From Gnetum montanum (Eukaryota > Streptophyta > Gnetopsida > Gnetales > Gnetaceae), in the NCBI GenBank assembly GCA_015680685.1, contig MNCI01026525.1, positions 357,758 through 421,757 of the forward strand: DNA of 64,000 nt, given 5' to 3'. Made by a program: the position numbers and the translations under genes. Below are positions 1 through 12,275 of this stretch, in pieces (position 1 is the stretch's first letter; every line of letters starts with the position of its first letter). Under the pieces are notes generated by a model. That model saw only the letters and a list, made by a program, of their open reading frames with translations, was not told the DNA's origin and ran no database searches.

Positions 1-2170
1 TTTTTCAACTCTAACACTTCTTGAAAACCTTTGGTAGCCTAATTTTGCTTTAAAAAAAGTTTATTTTCACCCATATACCTATATCCATGTTGGTAAATCC
101 CCTCCCCACCCCCTCTTGTGCTCCATGTTACCCAGCATGGAGGCATAGAGGGTATGACATCAACCCTTCTCGAAGCCTTAAATGACATTGGATTTCACTC
201 TAATAGCCTAGATGCCCTTCCATGACCTTTAGTAGTCGATAATCATCAAAACTTGAGTTGATTTTCATTCCTAAAGCCTTCTCCACACTAGTGAAGCCCC
301 CATCCATGCTACCTAGCATGGAGCCAATGTGGATGCCTTGGGGATATATAATAAAACCTACTCTACAACCAAAATAGCCTAATAACCTTTTCTAGTGACC
401 TCTAGACCCTATCAAAGCCTGCCAAAACCTTCAGACATTCCAAAATTGATCAAAAATAGCACAAAGCCATCATCCCCCTTCCATCCACATTGATGCCACC
501 TTACCTAGCATGGATAGAGGGGTAATGACTACATGGATACCTAGGAGCCTTCAAACTGATAGATTTTGATGATGAATCTTAACCCTCAACCTCATGCAGC
601 CTGGTAGCTTTGAAGCACTATTAAATCCTCTCAAAAGTGGTCCAAAACTTGAATCCATGTTCATCCATTCTGGAGGAACCCTATACATGTTGGCTAGCAT
701 GAAGCTAGCATAGATGGAGGGGGATAGCCAAAAATTCCAAGATTGACCCTGAAATTAACTTTAGTCAACAACCCAAACCCCTTGGAAGCTCCAATATCTA
801 TAATTGATCAAAAATGATCCTATTCCATGATTTTCTTAACTTCTACACTAGGCACCCCATTCTTCCACACTAGCTACTTTGAAGCCAACATGGATGTAGC
901 TAGGAAGCTTTATGGGGATTACAAACACATTAAAACAATGCCAAATTTCCTTATACCCAACCTACAACCCTATTAGCACTTCCAAAAGCCACTCAACTTC
1001 CTAAAAATGACCAAAAGTACTAAAAATCCAATTCCCTAAGGTCCTCCACATTAGTTCCATGTTGGCCAACATGAACCCAATGTGGAACCAAGGGGTAGCT
1101 CATAAAACCACTTAGAAACACACTGGAAATTACCTAATTTTTATCCTAAACCTTAGCCCTAGACACCAATGACCCTTAGAGCTAACATGCATGGTTTATT
1201 ATAATCAAAACTAGTCTAGATCTAGTATTTTTTATTCATCCATGTTGGGAACCCTCTCATCCATGCTAGGTAGCATGAAGCCAATGTGGATGAGTTGCCT
1301 TTCCTCCTTTGATGGTACATAGACATCCTAGGAGACCAAAAGCCTACACTAGCAAAGCCTAGGATCTCACATCCTCAAGATTTCACTGATTTGACCTTGT
1401 TTTATCCCCTAAAATCCATCAACTCCCCTCCTCCATGCTTGAGCAACTAGGCCCAACATGGATCAAGGAGGTATGACCATGCATGACCTTAAAAAACCTC
1501 CAAACCTAGTAAGAATCAACCAAAAACTTGGGAAATCATACTCTATTGTCCTCAAGTCCTAGAAACTTGGTTGATTTACCCCTAATACCATCCTAAAGAA
1601 AAAAATAAAGGGCACTACCTCTACTCCATGTTGGCTCCATGCTAGCCAACAGGGATCCAACATGGAGACTACCCAAAACTTATTTTAACACTCAAAACCC
1701 TACCCAAATGGCCTCAAAACTTAGTTAGTAGGTACATGACTATAAGATCTTGGTTTTTACTACTCATCCAACCCTATTTTATCCTATTTTATCCTATATT
1801 TAAATCCTCTATGCTAAGCCCACTTCCATCCACACTTGAAGACCTACTTTTTGACCATCCTTGACCTCCAAAATGACCAATTTTAACATATCTAGCCATG
1901 CACTACCTTGGGAAGGCCCTAAAACCCCAACTTTGATACTCTAGATCTAGCATGGAAGATACTTTTAGGCTCCAATGGGAAATTATGATGGTTTAAATTG
2001 ATGCTAAAAGTGGCCCATTCCCTTCCCAATTCACTATGCTAGCATACATGCCATCGAAGGTCAAAATCTGCCCAAAATGAGCCTTGGAATCTATCTGGAT
2101 GTTTCATACATGCTAGAGGTTACCCCATCCACATTGGTCAATGTGATCTAGCATGTGTCTAGCATGGATA
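1..2170. repeat. ~185-bp degenerate tandem array (type A) inside gypsy element A
   Basis: A recurring block centred on words such as CATGTTGGCTAGCATG or CCATGCTAGCCAACATGG followed by TGGATG/GGAGG appears near 121, 303, 500, 686, 866, 1045, 1258, 1432, 1623, 2032 and 2106, a spacing of about 170-210 bp. Between the cores lies loosely repeated text with many CCTAAAA/CCAAAACC words. No reading frame is seen. The array lies upstream of the RT of element A, in the position that the 20500-22640 array has in element B. Tat/Ogre elements are known to carry tandem repeats in untranslated parts. The period is a by-eye estimate. Confidence 0.6.
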
Positions 2171-2514
2171 TCATAAAAACCTTTCTTTTCTAGCTAAAAC
2201 AACCTAAAAATAGCCCTAGTTGATTCCTAAACCCACTTATGATCCTTGTAGCCTAAAACAATAACCCAGTAAGGCCTAAAACTAGTAAAATCTAACTCTT
2301 TCTAATCATATTTTGACCAAGATTTACCATATGTATCCCACTTTGCCTTATTCAGCCTTGTTTCATCATATTTCAACCTATTTTGACCATTGTTGTATTG
2401 TTGACCTTGTTTGGCCTTAATACTATCTCTATCTCAATGTGTTTGTCTTTATTTTCTATATTTATTATTGCCTTTTATAGCCTTTTTTAACATTCAATTG
2501 GTATTGAATGGTGG

Positions 2515-2630
2515 GGCTTGACCTTCCCTAACCACCATTTGGAACCATGTGTCCATGGCCCGCTAAGACCTTAAACTAGCATCATGGCCTACCAAGGACT
2601 TAAATTGGCAAGCTTGTGATCTCAATTAAC
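2515..2630 (+). repeat. GGCCTACCAAGGACTTAAA repeat block before the RT of element A
   Basis: Two to three units of a ~40-bp motif (GGCCYRCYAAGRCYTTAAA then YTRGCA) lie just upstream of the pol relic. The same word family is found at 6355-6570, 13890-14090 and 22780-23380, so it is a recurrent component of this element family. Confidence 0.5.
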
Positions 2631-2887
2631 TTTGTTTTATCTTGTTATGCTTGTTTAGGCCTTATCTATCCTTTGTTTGATCTTTGTTTAGCCTTCATTT
2701 CATTGACCTCTTTCCATCTCTTATAATCTTATATGACCTTGTTTGCCTTCTATTTGGATTTTATAGAATGGATTTGCATAATTTTATAGCATTTTGATAT
2801 TATTTACTCCTCTTTACCCTGGTGTCACTTAATGTGCTTATGGTTGACATGTAGGATTAAAGTATGATTACTTGGAAGTAGATCAGT

Positions 2888-4040
2888 TTGCCTTTGAGCC
2901 TAAGTGGGCCTTACAATGATGTAGAACAATGTATCAACCTTGATTGCCTGGATCTTGTGCTTAAGAGTCTTGTCAACCACATAGCCTTAATAGAGAAATC
3001 TCTAGAATGGCCTAAAAACCTAGTTAGAACCCTTGACCTAGAGGCTGGCAACATTATTGAAGAATCTCTAGTTGAGGTTCCTATCACAATGCATAGTGGT
3101 GAGGAGAAAACCCTAAAACTAAGTTCCTCACTAGAACATCAACAAGCTCAAGACATCACCAAGGTCCTACAAGACAACATTAAGGCCTTCACTTGGTTAT
3201 ATGAAGATATGCCAAGCCTAAACCTATGCCCAATACAACATAGCATCATGCTTGATCTAAGCATTAGACCAATCAAGCAAAAAGTGCCCAAAATTAGACC
3301 TAATTGGGCCTTGGCAATCTATGATGAAATCACAAAACTCTACAAAGCTAGTTTTATTAGGGCTATTAACTCTGTAGAATGGGTATCCAACATAGTGGTA
3401 ATCCTAAAGAAGAATAGGAGTATTCATATCTACATCAATTTCTAAGACCTAAATAAGGAAACCATTACAGATAACTTCCCTTTGCCTACTATTGATTAAC
3501 TTATTGATAATATGGTTGGACACGCCTTTTTTTCCTCCATGGATGGATTCTTGGAATACAACAAAATTATGATCAAACCAAAACATCAATTCAACATTAC
3601 CTTCATGACCCTTTGGGATACCTTTTGCTATACCATGATGTCCATTGAGCTATAGAATGAAAGAGCAACATATCAAAGAGCCTTGACCTATATCTTTAGT
3701 AATTACATGCTAGGTTTGCTCAACAATTACATCGATAATGTAGACATTAAGTCCAAAGTGGCTAGTGATCATGCTAATGACCTAGACCTTCTATTAATGG
3801 GATGCTTTAAGTATGAGCTTAGGCTCAATCCCAATAAGTATGTCTTTGGTCTCAAGACTAGTAAGATGCTTGGCTTTGTAGCATTTGAAGTAGGGATACA
3901 TGTCAATCTTTATAAGGTTAAGGTCATATCCAGCTTGGCAATGCCTACGAACCTTAAGGAGTTTTTGGGATTACAAGGAAAATTACAATTTATATATAGT
4001 TTTATTGCAAAGATTACAGATAAGCTACAACCCATATAAC
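2888..4040 (+). pseudogene. Reverse transcriptase relic of gypsy element A
   Basis: Translation gives a Tat-type RT in one frame. RPIKQKVPKIRPNWAL is near 3270, DLNK then NFPLPTID near 3450, an SSMDGF-like block near 3536, WDTFCYTMM near 3620, and LRLNPNKYVFG near 3820. In-frame stops fall in the DQLID motif, in the GLQNA motif and just after ITDKLQPI. These are what CAA-to-TAA or CAG-to-TAG changes would give. The catalytic YxDD box reads YIDN at about 3731, so the second Asp is lost by a change that GAT to AAT explains. Upstream (2890-3230) is the usual gypsy linker between protease and RT. No ATG start is implied, because the natural product is a polyprotein. It is dead but easily classified. 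Confidence 0.85.
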
Positions 4041-4049
4041 ATTTGCTTA

Positions 4050-4575
4050 AGAAAAAAGTTCAATATGAGTGGATAACTCAATGCCAAGAGGACTTTGAAA
4101 ACCTTAATCAAGAGTTGGCACAACTATTGATGATCTATCCTCTGTAAGAGGGTCATGCATTTTACATCTACCTTGCCATCTCTAACATGTCAATTACCTC
4201 TCTACTTTATCAAAAACATAATGATGGAGTAGAGATGCTAGTATACTACCTTAGTCATGCATTGGTTTCCCATAAGACATGATATACTAAAGTGGAGAAG
4301 TACTATCTAGCACTATTCTTCTCATTGAAGAAGTGGAGATACTACCTTTTTAGGAGCCAAGTCAACATCACTTGCAAGGATAATGTGCTTAGAGCCATAA
4401 CAACCAATGTCTATGAGAGTAGTCGTATAGCCCAACAGAAAGCCATAATAATGGAGTTGGACCTTCATTATGTCTCGTAGTCCTCAACAAAGGATCAAGC
4501 TATAGTCATACAACTTACTATTTCACCCATTGATGACCGTGCAACCATAGACCCTAAGTTTGAAAATGAGCATAT
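4050..4575 (+). pseudogene. First RNase H and connection domain relic, element A
   Basis: The frame continues from RT: a connection segment near 4060-4140, then AFYIYLAISN, VYYLSHALV and VEKYYLALFFSLKKWRYYL (4290-4345), followed by LDLHYVS. This matches the standard gypsy RNase H with the YYLSRTL and KLCLALVFA motifs. Stops at about 4147, 4280 and 4478 interrupt it. In element B the equivalent point, after the codons for a WRHY-like motif at 25137, is where the copia-type element inserted. A is therefore the uninterrupted reference for that insertion site. Confidence 0.75.
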
Positions 4576-4591
4576 CAACACTATTAGCTAA

Positions 4592-4960
4592 GTGCTCGAG
4601 GGTTATGAGGTAATCATGCACTTTGATGGAGTGTCAACTGCACATGGGAACTGTGTCACTACCATCATAATATTCTCATATAGTGAAATCCAACCCTTCA
4701 CCTATCACTTTGAATTTCCATGCACCAACAACATAGTAGAGTATGAGGATTTGATCAAAAGGATGATGGTACCTCATGACCTAGAAATTAAGCACTTAAT
4801 GATCAAAGGAAACTTTCAACTTATTTTTAACCAAGTAACCAAGATTTATGCATGTAAATTCAAACATTTATAGCATTATTGTGACTTAGAAAAGTAGTTT
4901 TTACAACAATTTACAGAAGTTGAAATCCAACATATACCTTAAAATGAAAATGCTATAGTT
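4592..4960 (+). pseudogene. Second, archaeal-like RNase H relic (element A)
   Basis: The block reads EGYEVIMHFDGVSTAHG, then PFTYHFEFPCTNNIVEYE, LMIKGNFQLIFNQV and FTEVEIQHIP. This is the pattern of the extra RNase H of Tat-lineage elements (FDGA, then FECTNNVAEYEAL, then GDSELVVNQV). FDG and the NN.AEYE-like motif are retained, while the Asp of GDS is Asn here. Stops occur at 4871 and near 4893. It sits between the first RNase H and integrase, the position known for this lineage. Confidence 0.75.
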
Positions 4961-4972
4961 GATGCAATTGCA

Positions 4973-6335
4973 ATGCTAGCCCATCGTATGGCACTAGATG
5001 TGTTTAGCAAGTTGTGCACCTTGACTGTCGACTATGTTATCCCCATCATGCAAAGCATTAAGGATACCTTTATGGTTGTAATTCATACTACTCCTACCAG
5101 AGAGTGGTATGATGATATCAAATGCTACCTTATGCATGGTGAACATTCACAAGGCCTAAAAACTGCTAAGAAAGATGATGTACATAAACAATCTAAACAT
5201 TATGTCATAGTAGGTGATAACACATAATGCCAATGGTCCTATGATGACATATTATTAGTGTCTTACGTAAAACCAAGGCTAGAGTAGTCCTAGAGTAGGT
5301 TCATGAGGGTATTTGTAGGGGACATATAGAACCTAGAGCCATAATAGCTAAGATAAGATGGTTAGGTTACTACTAATCCTATATGGAAAGTAACTACTTG
5401 TAGAAGGTTATGACCTATGACATGTGCTAGTAGCATAACAATCTCATTCACATACTACCAACTAAGTTACATACTACTTAGATTACTTAACCATTTCAAT
5501 GATGGAGATTGGATATCATTCAACCTATAACACCTAAGTTTTCCATAGGACATAGCTTCATCATCACTGCAACCAAATATGGGTTGAGGCTATTCCCTTG
5601 AGGAAGACTAAATTTAAACAAGTCTATAAATTCATCCTAGATAACATAGTGGTCCATTTTGGCATATCCATGACTATAGTCATAAACAATGGACTGTAGT
5701 TTAGTAGCCAAGAAATAAGGAATTTCTTTCATAACCTAGGCATTAAGCATTCTTTCTCATTATCCTATTATCCTCAAGCCAATGGACAAGCAGAAGCATG
5801 CAATAAGGCCATCATCAATTTTCTCAAGAAGATGCTCAACAATAGCAAGCATAAATGGCATCAATAGCTTTTCCATGCACTTTGGGCCTATCGAACCTAT
5901 TGCATGGCAACTAGTGTAACACCTTATAGCCTAATTTATGATTCTAAAGCTATTTTACCTCTTGAATTGCAAGTGTCATCACTCCAAGTAGCCTTGTCTA
6001 ACTTTACTAATGATGAACAAAGAAAGGAGTTGTGAACTATAAACCTAAACTCGATGGAGGAGTAGTGATTTCAAATGCTTGGTCACATCAAGAGATATCA
6101 ATAGAGGTAGAAATGGCAACACCACCATAACTTGACCAAGAGTAAGATCAAGAAAGGTGAGCTAGTCCTCAAAGTTATCTATGAGCATGTGAAAAAATTC
6201 TCAACCAACTAGGAAGGACCCTTCCTTGTCACCAGAGCCTATGGTAATGGAGCCTTTAGGATCACAAACATGGATAGGAATGAGTTGTCCAATCTAATCA
6301 ATCATTCCTATCTAAATCCATATTACATGTAGTTG
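4973..6335 (+). pseudogene. Integrase relic of gypsy element A
   Basis: After a linker (4973-5227), translation shows a zinc-finger-side motif VHEGICRGH near 5308. The catalytic core follows: LDIIQPITPKFS near 5508, GISMTIVINNGL near 5668, and SYYPQANGQAEACNK near 5763-5808. The last Glu of the DD35E triad is kept (GQAE). The central Asp is Asn (INN instead of TDN), and a CAG-like codon has become TAG right after it. A deletion near 5590 shifts frame and removes the KW-containing stretch. The C-terminal part with EGPFLV-like and AYGNGAFRI text ends near 6330. It is non-functional. Confidence 0.8.
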
Positions 6336-6339
6336 ATAA

Positions 6340-6570
6340 TCATTAATAATTAAGCCTATTTGACATAGCCTATCGAGGCCTTAAACTAGCAAGATAGTCC
6401 TCTAAGACCTTAAATTGATTCGACAGTCTACTAAGACCTTAAACTAGTGCCATGGTCTGATAAGACCTTAAACTAGCACCACAATCCACTATGAGCATAA
6501 ACTGGTACCATGACCTGTCAAGCCCTTAAATTGGCAGCATGGCCCACCATGGTCTTACACTAGCAACATT
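6340..6570 (+). repeat. ~38-bp tandem repeats in the 3' untranslated part of element A
   Basis: Six or seven imperfect units of the form TAAGACCTTAAACTAGCACC plus ATGGYCYRC are seen, at about 6385, 6420, 6455, 6490, 6520 and 6545. The unit is the same as the words at 2515-2630, 13890-14090 and 22780-23380. No coding potential is seen. Confidence 0.65.
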
Positions 6571-7232
6571 GATGACTTGGATAGCTTGGTTTTATTCTAT
6601 GTGGTCTATATGCATGGTAATATTATATTGTGCTTCCTTTTCTTGGTTTTTCTTATCCTCTTAGATTTTTGTTTGCAAGGTAAACCCTAGAAGTTACCAC
6701 AAAGATGTACCTCATTACAATGACAAGTCACCATGTAACCTTGATGTGTGAAATTTAGTGAGTTGATCCTACTGAGAGTGCTTGCCTTACAATCATTTCC
6801 CTCCCTCTAGCATCACTCCTTAAATCAAACCTTGTGACCTAATGATGATCTTCCATACATTGGATAATAATGTTAACCTATGTTTGACACTCATGCACTA
6901 TGGCCAAATGACATCCTTCTATTATGCACCATCTTCAAGTTCATTGAGTGTAAGAAAACTCATTCAATGAAAAAACCAAGTCCATTTGAACATAATACAT
7001 CTCATTCAATGGAAAAAAAATCAAGTCCATTGAGTGCAACATAGCTCAATCAATAGGAAAACCATATCAAACTAACCTTGGCAAAGAGGCATAATGGAGA
7101 TTTCATCCCACAAAAAAAATGGGGATGCAAATTGCCAAGCTAGATGGCCAATGAAACTAAAGAACAAATCTATGGCTCTAACTAAACATGCAAAAGAAGG
7201 AGCCCAATGGCAAAAGAAACCTTGGAGCAAGA
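6571..7232 (+). other. 3' untranslated spacer of element A with CATTGAGTG repeats and polypurine tract
   Basis: No gene is seen. At 6945-7065 about three ~50-bp units carry TCATTGAGTG and CTCATTCAATGG words. Three like units lie at 32218-32345 in element B. At 7111-7125 there is an A-rich then G-rich tract, and at 7222-7232 a second purine stretch precedes TGTTGG. Either could be the polypurine tract, so the LTR start is uncertain (7126 or 7233). Confidence 0.45.
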
Positions 7233-9036
7233 TGTTGGTTCCTCAAACACTTTTGTCAAGTGAAGAACACTTCAAAACATGAAGCACCAAGTCCAATTGA
7301 TTGACCTATATCTTGCTGCCACCCCATGTCCATGATGTCCACTTTCAAATGCATTGTTAGCCCTCATAACCATTTCTTCATGACCTCGTTACTCCTTTCC
7401 CATCATAACCTTAGCCCACCATCACAAGCACTCTCAAGCATGGTTCTACATGACTAGGTTAAGCATAGAGAGGAAACATGATGATGGGCCTACAATGGTA
7501 TTTTGTATTCTTTGTCGGTGCCTCTTGGATCAACCCTCCAGACACTAATAAAGAGGGGCCATTGAAACACCATCAAAATTACATGTTGTAATGATTCTGA
7601 CCATGTAGCCTTCAACCCATGAAGCCTAAGACTAGAACATCATTATAAATGTAAAGATTATAATCCATGAGAGGAATTTCACACATACTTTATGCTTTTG
7701 GGTTGAAAAATGCCTTATAAGTAGTCAAAGCCTCATCCCCGAAGTGGAAAAAGCTATGTAATGTCTATATTTAGGCTTGGGGATTCAAAAATTTCTTTTG
7801 GGATGCCAAAATTGGTAATTTTTTGTGTTTTATGAGAGGGGTATTACATCTTCTACACCAAAAACACCTATACAAGGGTAGATCTTACTTACCCCCAACA
7901 TGGAGGGGTGTAGGGAGGCAAATGTCACCTACCACCAATGTGGAGGGGTGTGAAATTGAAAATGCTCAACATGGATGGGTATAGCCTTCCTCCCTAGCAT
8001 TGATTTTTCATCCGTCCAACATTGACACCATCCCCCCAGCATTGATCCAACATGAGCAAGATTTCAACACTACATCAACTCAAGATAGGATCCTGCATGC
8101 CAACATGAAAGGTTGAAGGTCCAATGTGGGTGGACAAAGATAACATGGAAGTCATACCCCTATTACTAATTTTTAGTATACAAAATGGCCATGGGGGTAT
8201 GACACTTTCCATACATAGTAACCCCTAGATTTGAACACCCATCTCACCTATACATGGCAAAAATTTGCATCCAAATTATAGAAAATTTGCAAAAAAAAAT
8301 CAATCTAATTTGCAGCAATATTTATGACCAAAACCCTATATAACCAAGCATCAAACACCATAAATGAGTTCCATGAATTTTGTAGCAAAAACACTTTAGC
8401 ATTTGAAGAATTTTTAGCATCCAAGCACTCTTGCAATTCTTGCATCTATACAACTCCTTTGATTCTTCTTAGCATGGAATCCCTATGGCATTGTAACCCT
8501 TGTTAACCCCCCTTGAAATTTTTGAGTTTGTGGCTTCTATCCTATGCTCTTGAGATCCTCAGCTCCTAGCATAAACCACTCTAGTTTTCCAAACTCTTTA
8601 CATTTCTAAACCCCCAACAGTAAACAATGTTGTAGATCTAGAGTAGCAACAAGGGAGATTCAATAGCATCGGGAGTGGTAGAAGATCTAGATCATGGAGT
8701 TGATCACATCTACTTCAATAGACTTTGAACCCCTACCCAAGTGAACCCCCTACTCTCCTATGATCACTTCTTGTACACTTTTCTCAAACTCATTTTTTAT
8801 TTTTTGATAAATTTTAAAGTTTCAGTCTTGTGTGCAATTCATATTTGCTTTTGGTTTTCTGGTTTGCATTCTTATTTTTACATTATTCATTTTTTCCATT
8901 TTAAGTCCTTGGGTGATCTATTAGACCATCCAAGGCATCCTAAATTCCATTTTTCATAGGCTCTGAGGATTTCAAATTAAATCTATTTTGGCTAATATTT
9001 TTAGTGTTCTAGTGACCAAATTTCTCATTCAATACA
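7233..9036 (+). repeat. 3' LTR of gypsy element A
   Basis: The segment starts TGTTGGTTCC and ends CAATACA, giving TG...CA ends. It aligns along most of its length with the LTR of element B at 32452-34188: the shared 5' words TGTTGGTTCCTCAA, a shared block near 7680 and 32880, and a shared R-U5 tail with GTCCTTGGGTGATC near 8903. A TATA-like CTATATAA stands at about 8337. The part at 7890-8130 holds several CAACATGGAGG/CAACATGGATG words, the same variant as in the array at 1-2170. The start could instead be 7126. Confidence 0.6.
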
Positions 9037-9721
9037 CACCTACAAAAAAACTCCAATCTATCATTGATCATTGTAGTAATTTGTAGCATTAAATTACCAT
9101 CCTAAACCCTATAAAACCCAAGCTTCAACACCAAATTAGGGTAAGCAACCTTTACAACCTCAAGTATTTTTACATCCATTTCTTGGCATTTTTAAGACCT
9201 TTGGAATTAATTGGCATCTCCCTAATCATCAAGACTCTTAGCATAGCCCACTACTACCAAAGTCAAAAACCATTATTCACACCATTTCCACCTCAAAGTT
9301 GCATATTTGAGCTGAAACCATCAAGAAGTTGCAAGAGATTGGAACTTGGAAGTACTTGGACAATGAAGATTGACTACAAAACATAATCTATCAACTTTGA
9401 TAAGCTTCAAGCTTCATTCAAGCCATATTCTTGTGCTTTGAGCATCCATCTATACTATTTGGACTTTTTCACTTTCATTTAATAAAGTTTTCAGTTCATT
9501 TGTAGTGTATATTTTACTTAAAGTTTAATTATATGATATTCTATTTTTGTTTGAATCTTCAATTCCATTTCTATTTATATTTTGTAAGTCCCTCTGTGAT
9601 CAACAAGATTATCCAGGGCATTTTGAATCTTATTTTTCTTAAGGCTATTAAGATTCAAGGTTAAGACAACAATAGCCTAAGAGTTATGATTTTCTAGTGA
9701 TTGAATTGTTTGGGCACTACA
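9037..9721 (+). repeat. 5' LTR of element B, truncated (R-U5 part only)
   Basis: This stretch matches 33471-34188 by eye. It has the same leader CACCTACAAAAAAA, the same TATA-like CCTATAAAACCCA (about 9109 and 33541), the AATAAA-like region near 9480, and the same end GGGCACTACA/AAGCACTACA. The U3 part found at 32452-33470 is missing because element A ends immediately upstream. Directly after 9721 the text TAGCACTAGAAGG may be a decayed tRNA primer site, but that is uncertain. Confidence 0.6.
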
Positions 9722-9740
9722 ATTTTCTAGCACTAGAAGG

Positions 9741-12275
9741 ATGGCCTCCACCCAAATTCTCAACCAAAACATATTTGGAAACCCAACCACACCTATTATG
9801 AATTTCTATAGTAGAAATCTAGCTTAGACATCTCCAGGACTTTAGCATAGTCATTGGAAGACCAAAACTTTTCACAGTTTACTTCCTAAAACCAATGTAC
9901 ATCCTTTGAAAGAAAATTTTCTAGTTTGGTTTTCCCAAAATCTATTTTCCACCATCTACTACAACATAGTTGGCTAGAAAATATAGTAGTCTACTACACA
10001 CATTCTAGTAGAAAAACTTAGAAAACCAACGTAGTTGGTATCACCAACTTCAAAACCACAACACCATCTTCCCAAGGGTATTAGTACACAATTTACACTA
10101 CATTAACATTGCCAACTATCATTTTCCATTTATAGTCAACCACACCATTGGCCAATCCCAACTTACTAAAGTTGTTTCCAAAAATAGTACAACTTCAACA
10201 TTTTTTATGATGTCTTTTAGTAAGTCCACCATTTTTTCCATTAACATGACCAACATGACATTTGACCAAGATGGAGTAAGGATCTATGATCCTAGAGATC
10301 CCATTGTAGCTAAGCATAGACAATTGCTTAGGTTATGAGGCAAAGCCTAGAATTCACTATGCTCAACAAAGAGCACTATAACAACATTTGTGTCAAAATC
10401 CAAGCAAGACTACTCCTTCCTCATGTAGAGGCAGAAGCTAATTGTGAATATGAGTTAATCTATCACAATGGAAAGAAGTACATATCCTCTTGCTATGAAA
10501 AGATACCCTTGAATGATACCCATGCATGCATAATTTCTTAGTTACTTAAGATGGATGAGCAAGATGGAAAATCAAGCTCAAAGAGCCAACATGAGAAACA
10601 CAATGAGTTCAAGGTGGAGCCTGAACTAAAGACCTTCATAGGAGACCTATTCCAATAATCAAACCCTCAAACCACCATAGTCACCTCTACCCCACCTATC
10701 TCTTCAATGGAACAAGCATCTAAACCATCGTCTCTTGTGTATTCAACCATGTTTGGGTTGGTTACCGTTATAGTAGCCCATCAAGCACAATCCATGTCTC
10801 AAATGGTCTTTTTATTAATATCCATGCCTTTTTCTATATAGCCTTAGTCTACACAACCTTCATTGATGATTCTCACCATCACCCATGCCTTCTCTATAAC
10901 AGTGGATCCCATAGCATGACCACAAACAACCCAAGGGACACAAACATCATTTTTCCCCTTTGTGCCTCAAGTGCTAGCACAAACATCTTCTCAACCTCTC
11001 CCCTCCATACCACAACCCATCATGAGGCCACAAGCCTCTTAATTAATACTATACCCTTTTGTACAAATACTATAGCACATGAGAATGCCCCAAGGACTAG
11101 CTCAAGCATTCTATATGATCCAAGACTTGACAAAAGAGCTATAAAAGCCCAAGGCTTCTACAAGCTAGACATTGAAGATAATGGACTTCTACCAAGATGA
11201 TCCCATTAGTCTGACTATCCCACTAATAACTCTTCTATCGAGCATCCCCATTCTCCAATTCACCAAATAAAATTGTGAAGGTGACCCAAACACCCACCTC
11301 ATAACCTTCTATTCCAAGTACCTATTGCTACAAGCTTGGTCACATATCATCATGCAAATATTCCCCATGTCCCTAATCAAAAAAGGCTAAGACTGGTACT
11401 GTGTATTTCCAAGAGGATCTATATCCTCATTGGAAGACTTAATTTTGTAGTTTCTTAATCCTTTCAAGTATCACTTGAAACTTGACACAATCCTTGACCA
11501 ACTAATAAAGGTAAAGTAGGGACCCCTTGAGCCCATGCAAATATTCAAATAATAATGGAACACTCTTCTAAACAAGATTTCAAAACCTATCACTACGACT
11601 CCCCTTCTCACTATCTTTAAGTAGGTGGTTAATGACTTCATTAAGTCAAAACTGTATTACCTCGATCCATTATCACTTAGTCAAGCCTTTTCCCAAGTGA
11701 AGAAAATAAAGGATGGGGCTAAGGCTTGCAATGATCCTACCTACATGGCATTTAAGAACCAACACATGTGGAAGGATAAGAAGAGGGAAATGCAAAAAAA
11801 CACAATCATGGCCACAGTGGCCAAGGACAACAACAAAATGATCATGGAGGGGCATAAGACTAATCAAACTAAGACCCCTACTAACAAAAATAAACCTTTG
11901 ATATTTGGGACCTCTACATCAATCACTTCAAGGCCTAATTATGAATGTAAAGACCAATCAAAGTATACTAGGATACCATTGAAACCATCAAAACTCCTTG
12001 ATCAACTATTGAAGAGTGGAAGAATTTAATATAAAAAAATGACTAAAGCTACCTGCCAAAGGCATGATCAGCTATGCAAGATAGCCAAAAATCCCACTCT
12101 TACAACCAAGGATGATCCCCTAGTACCTAAATACTTCAAAATAGACTATTTTTGTCATTATCATCAACTACCAAGTCATGATACCACCTTTTTCCTAGTA
12201 CTTAAGGATGACCTGCAGAAGATTATAGACAAGGGTGAATTGGTCCTAGATGCTTCTAATCCAATGAATTCATAA
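9741..12275 (+). pseudogene. gag relic of element B
   Basis: A possible start ATG (M-A-S-T-Q) stands at 9741 right after the LTR, but stops follow quickly. The recognisable gag core is at 11225-11640: CEGDPNTHLITFYSKYLL, then a DWY..FPRGSI segment, then FLNPFKYHLKLD. This is the capsid-type Retrotrans_gag pattern. A frame at 11625-12029 continues it, with a basic Lys-rich stretch. At 12130-12245 FCHYHQLPSHDTTFF followed by LKDDLQKIIDKGELVL resembles the CxYHxxxGHxTxxC zinc knuckle region of Tat gag, with the last Cys lost. Several frameshifts and stops are present. Confidence 0.7.

Larger units (their letters stand above)
1..9036 (+). mobile_element. Ty3/gypsy LTR retrotransposon, Tat/Ogre-like (element A), 5' part outside the window
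   Basis: In order, the sequence shows a tandem array, RT, RNase H, a second RNase H, integrase, short tandem repeats, a purine-rich tract and a 3' LTR ending at about 9036 with CAATACA. RT before integrase defines Ty3/gypsy. A second RNase H of the LYFDGA type between the first RNase H and integrase is characteristic of the Tat lineage. The domains from RT to the second RNase H stay in one frame, interrupted by stops. After 9036 comes cacct and then text matching the interior of the 3' LTR of element B from 33471. The simplest reading is that A inserted into B's 5' LTR, with cacct as a possible target duplication. The left copy would lie outside the window. Confidence 0.75.
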
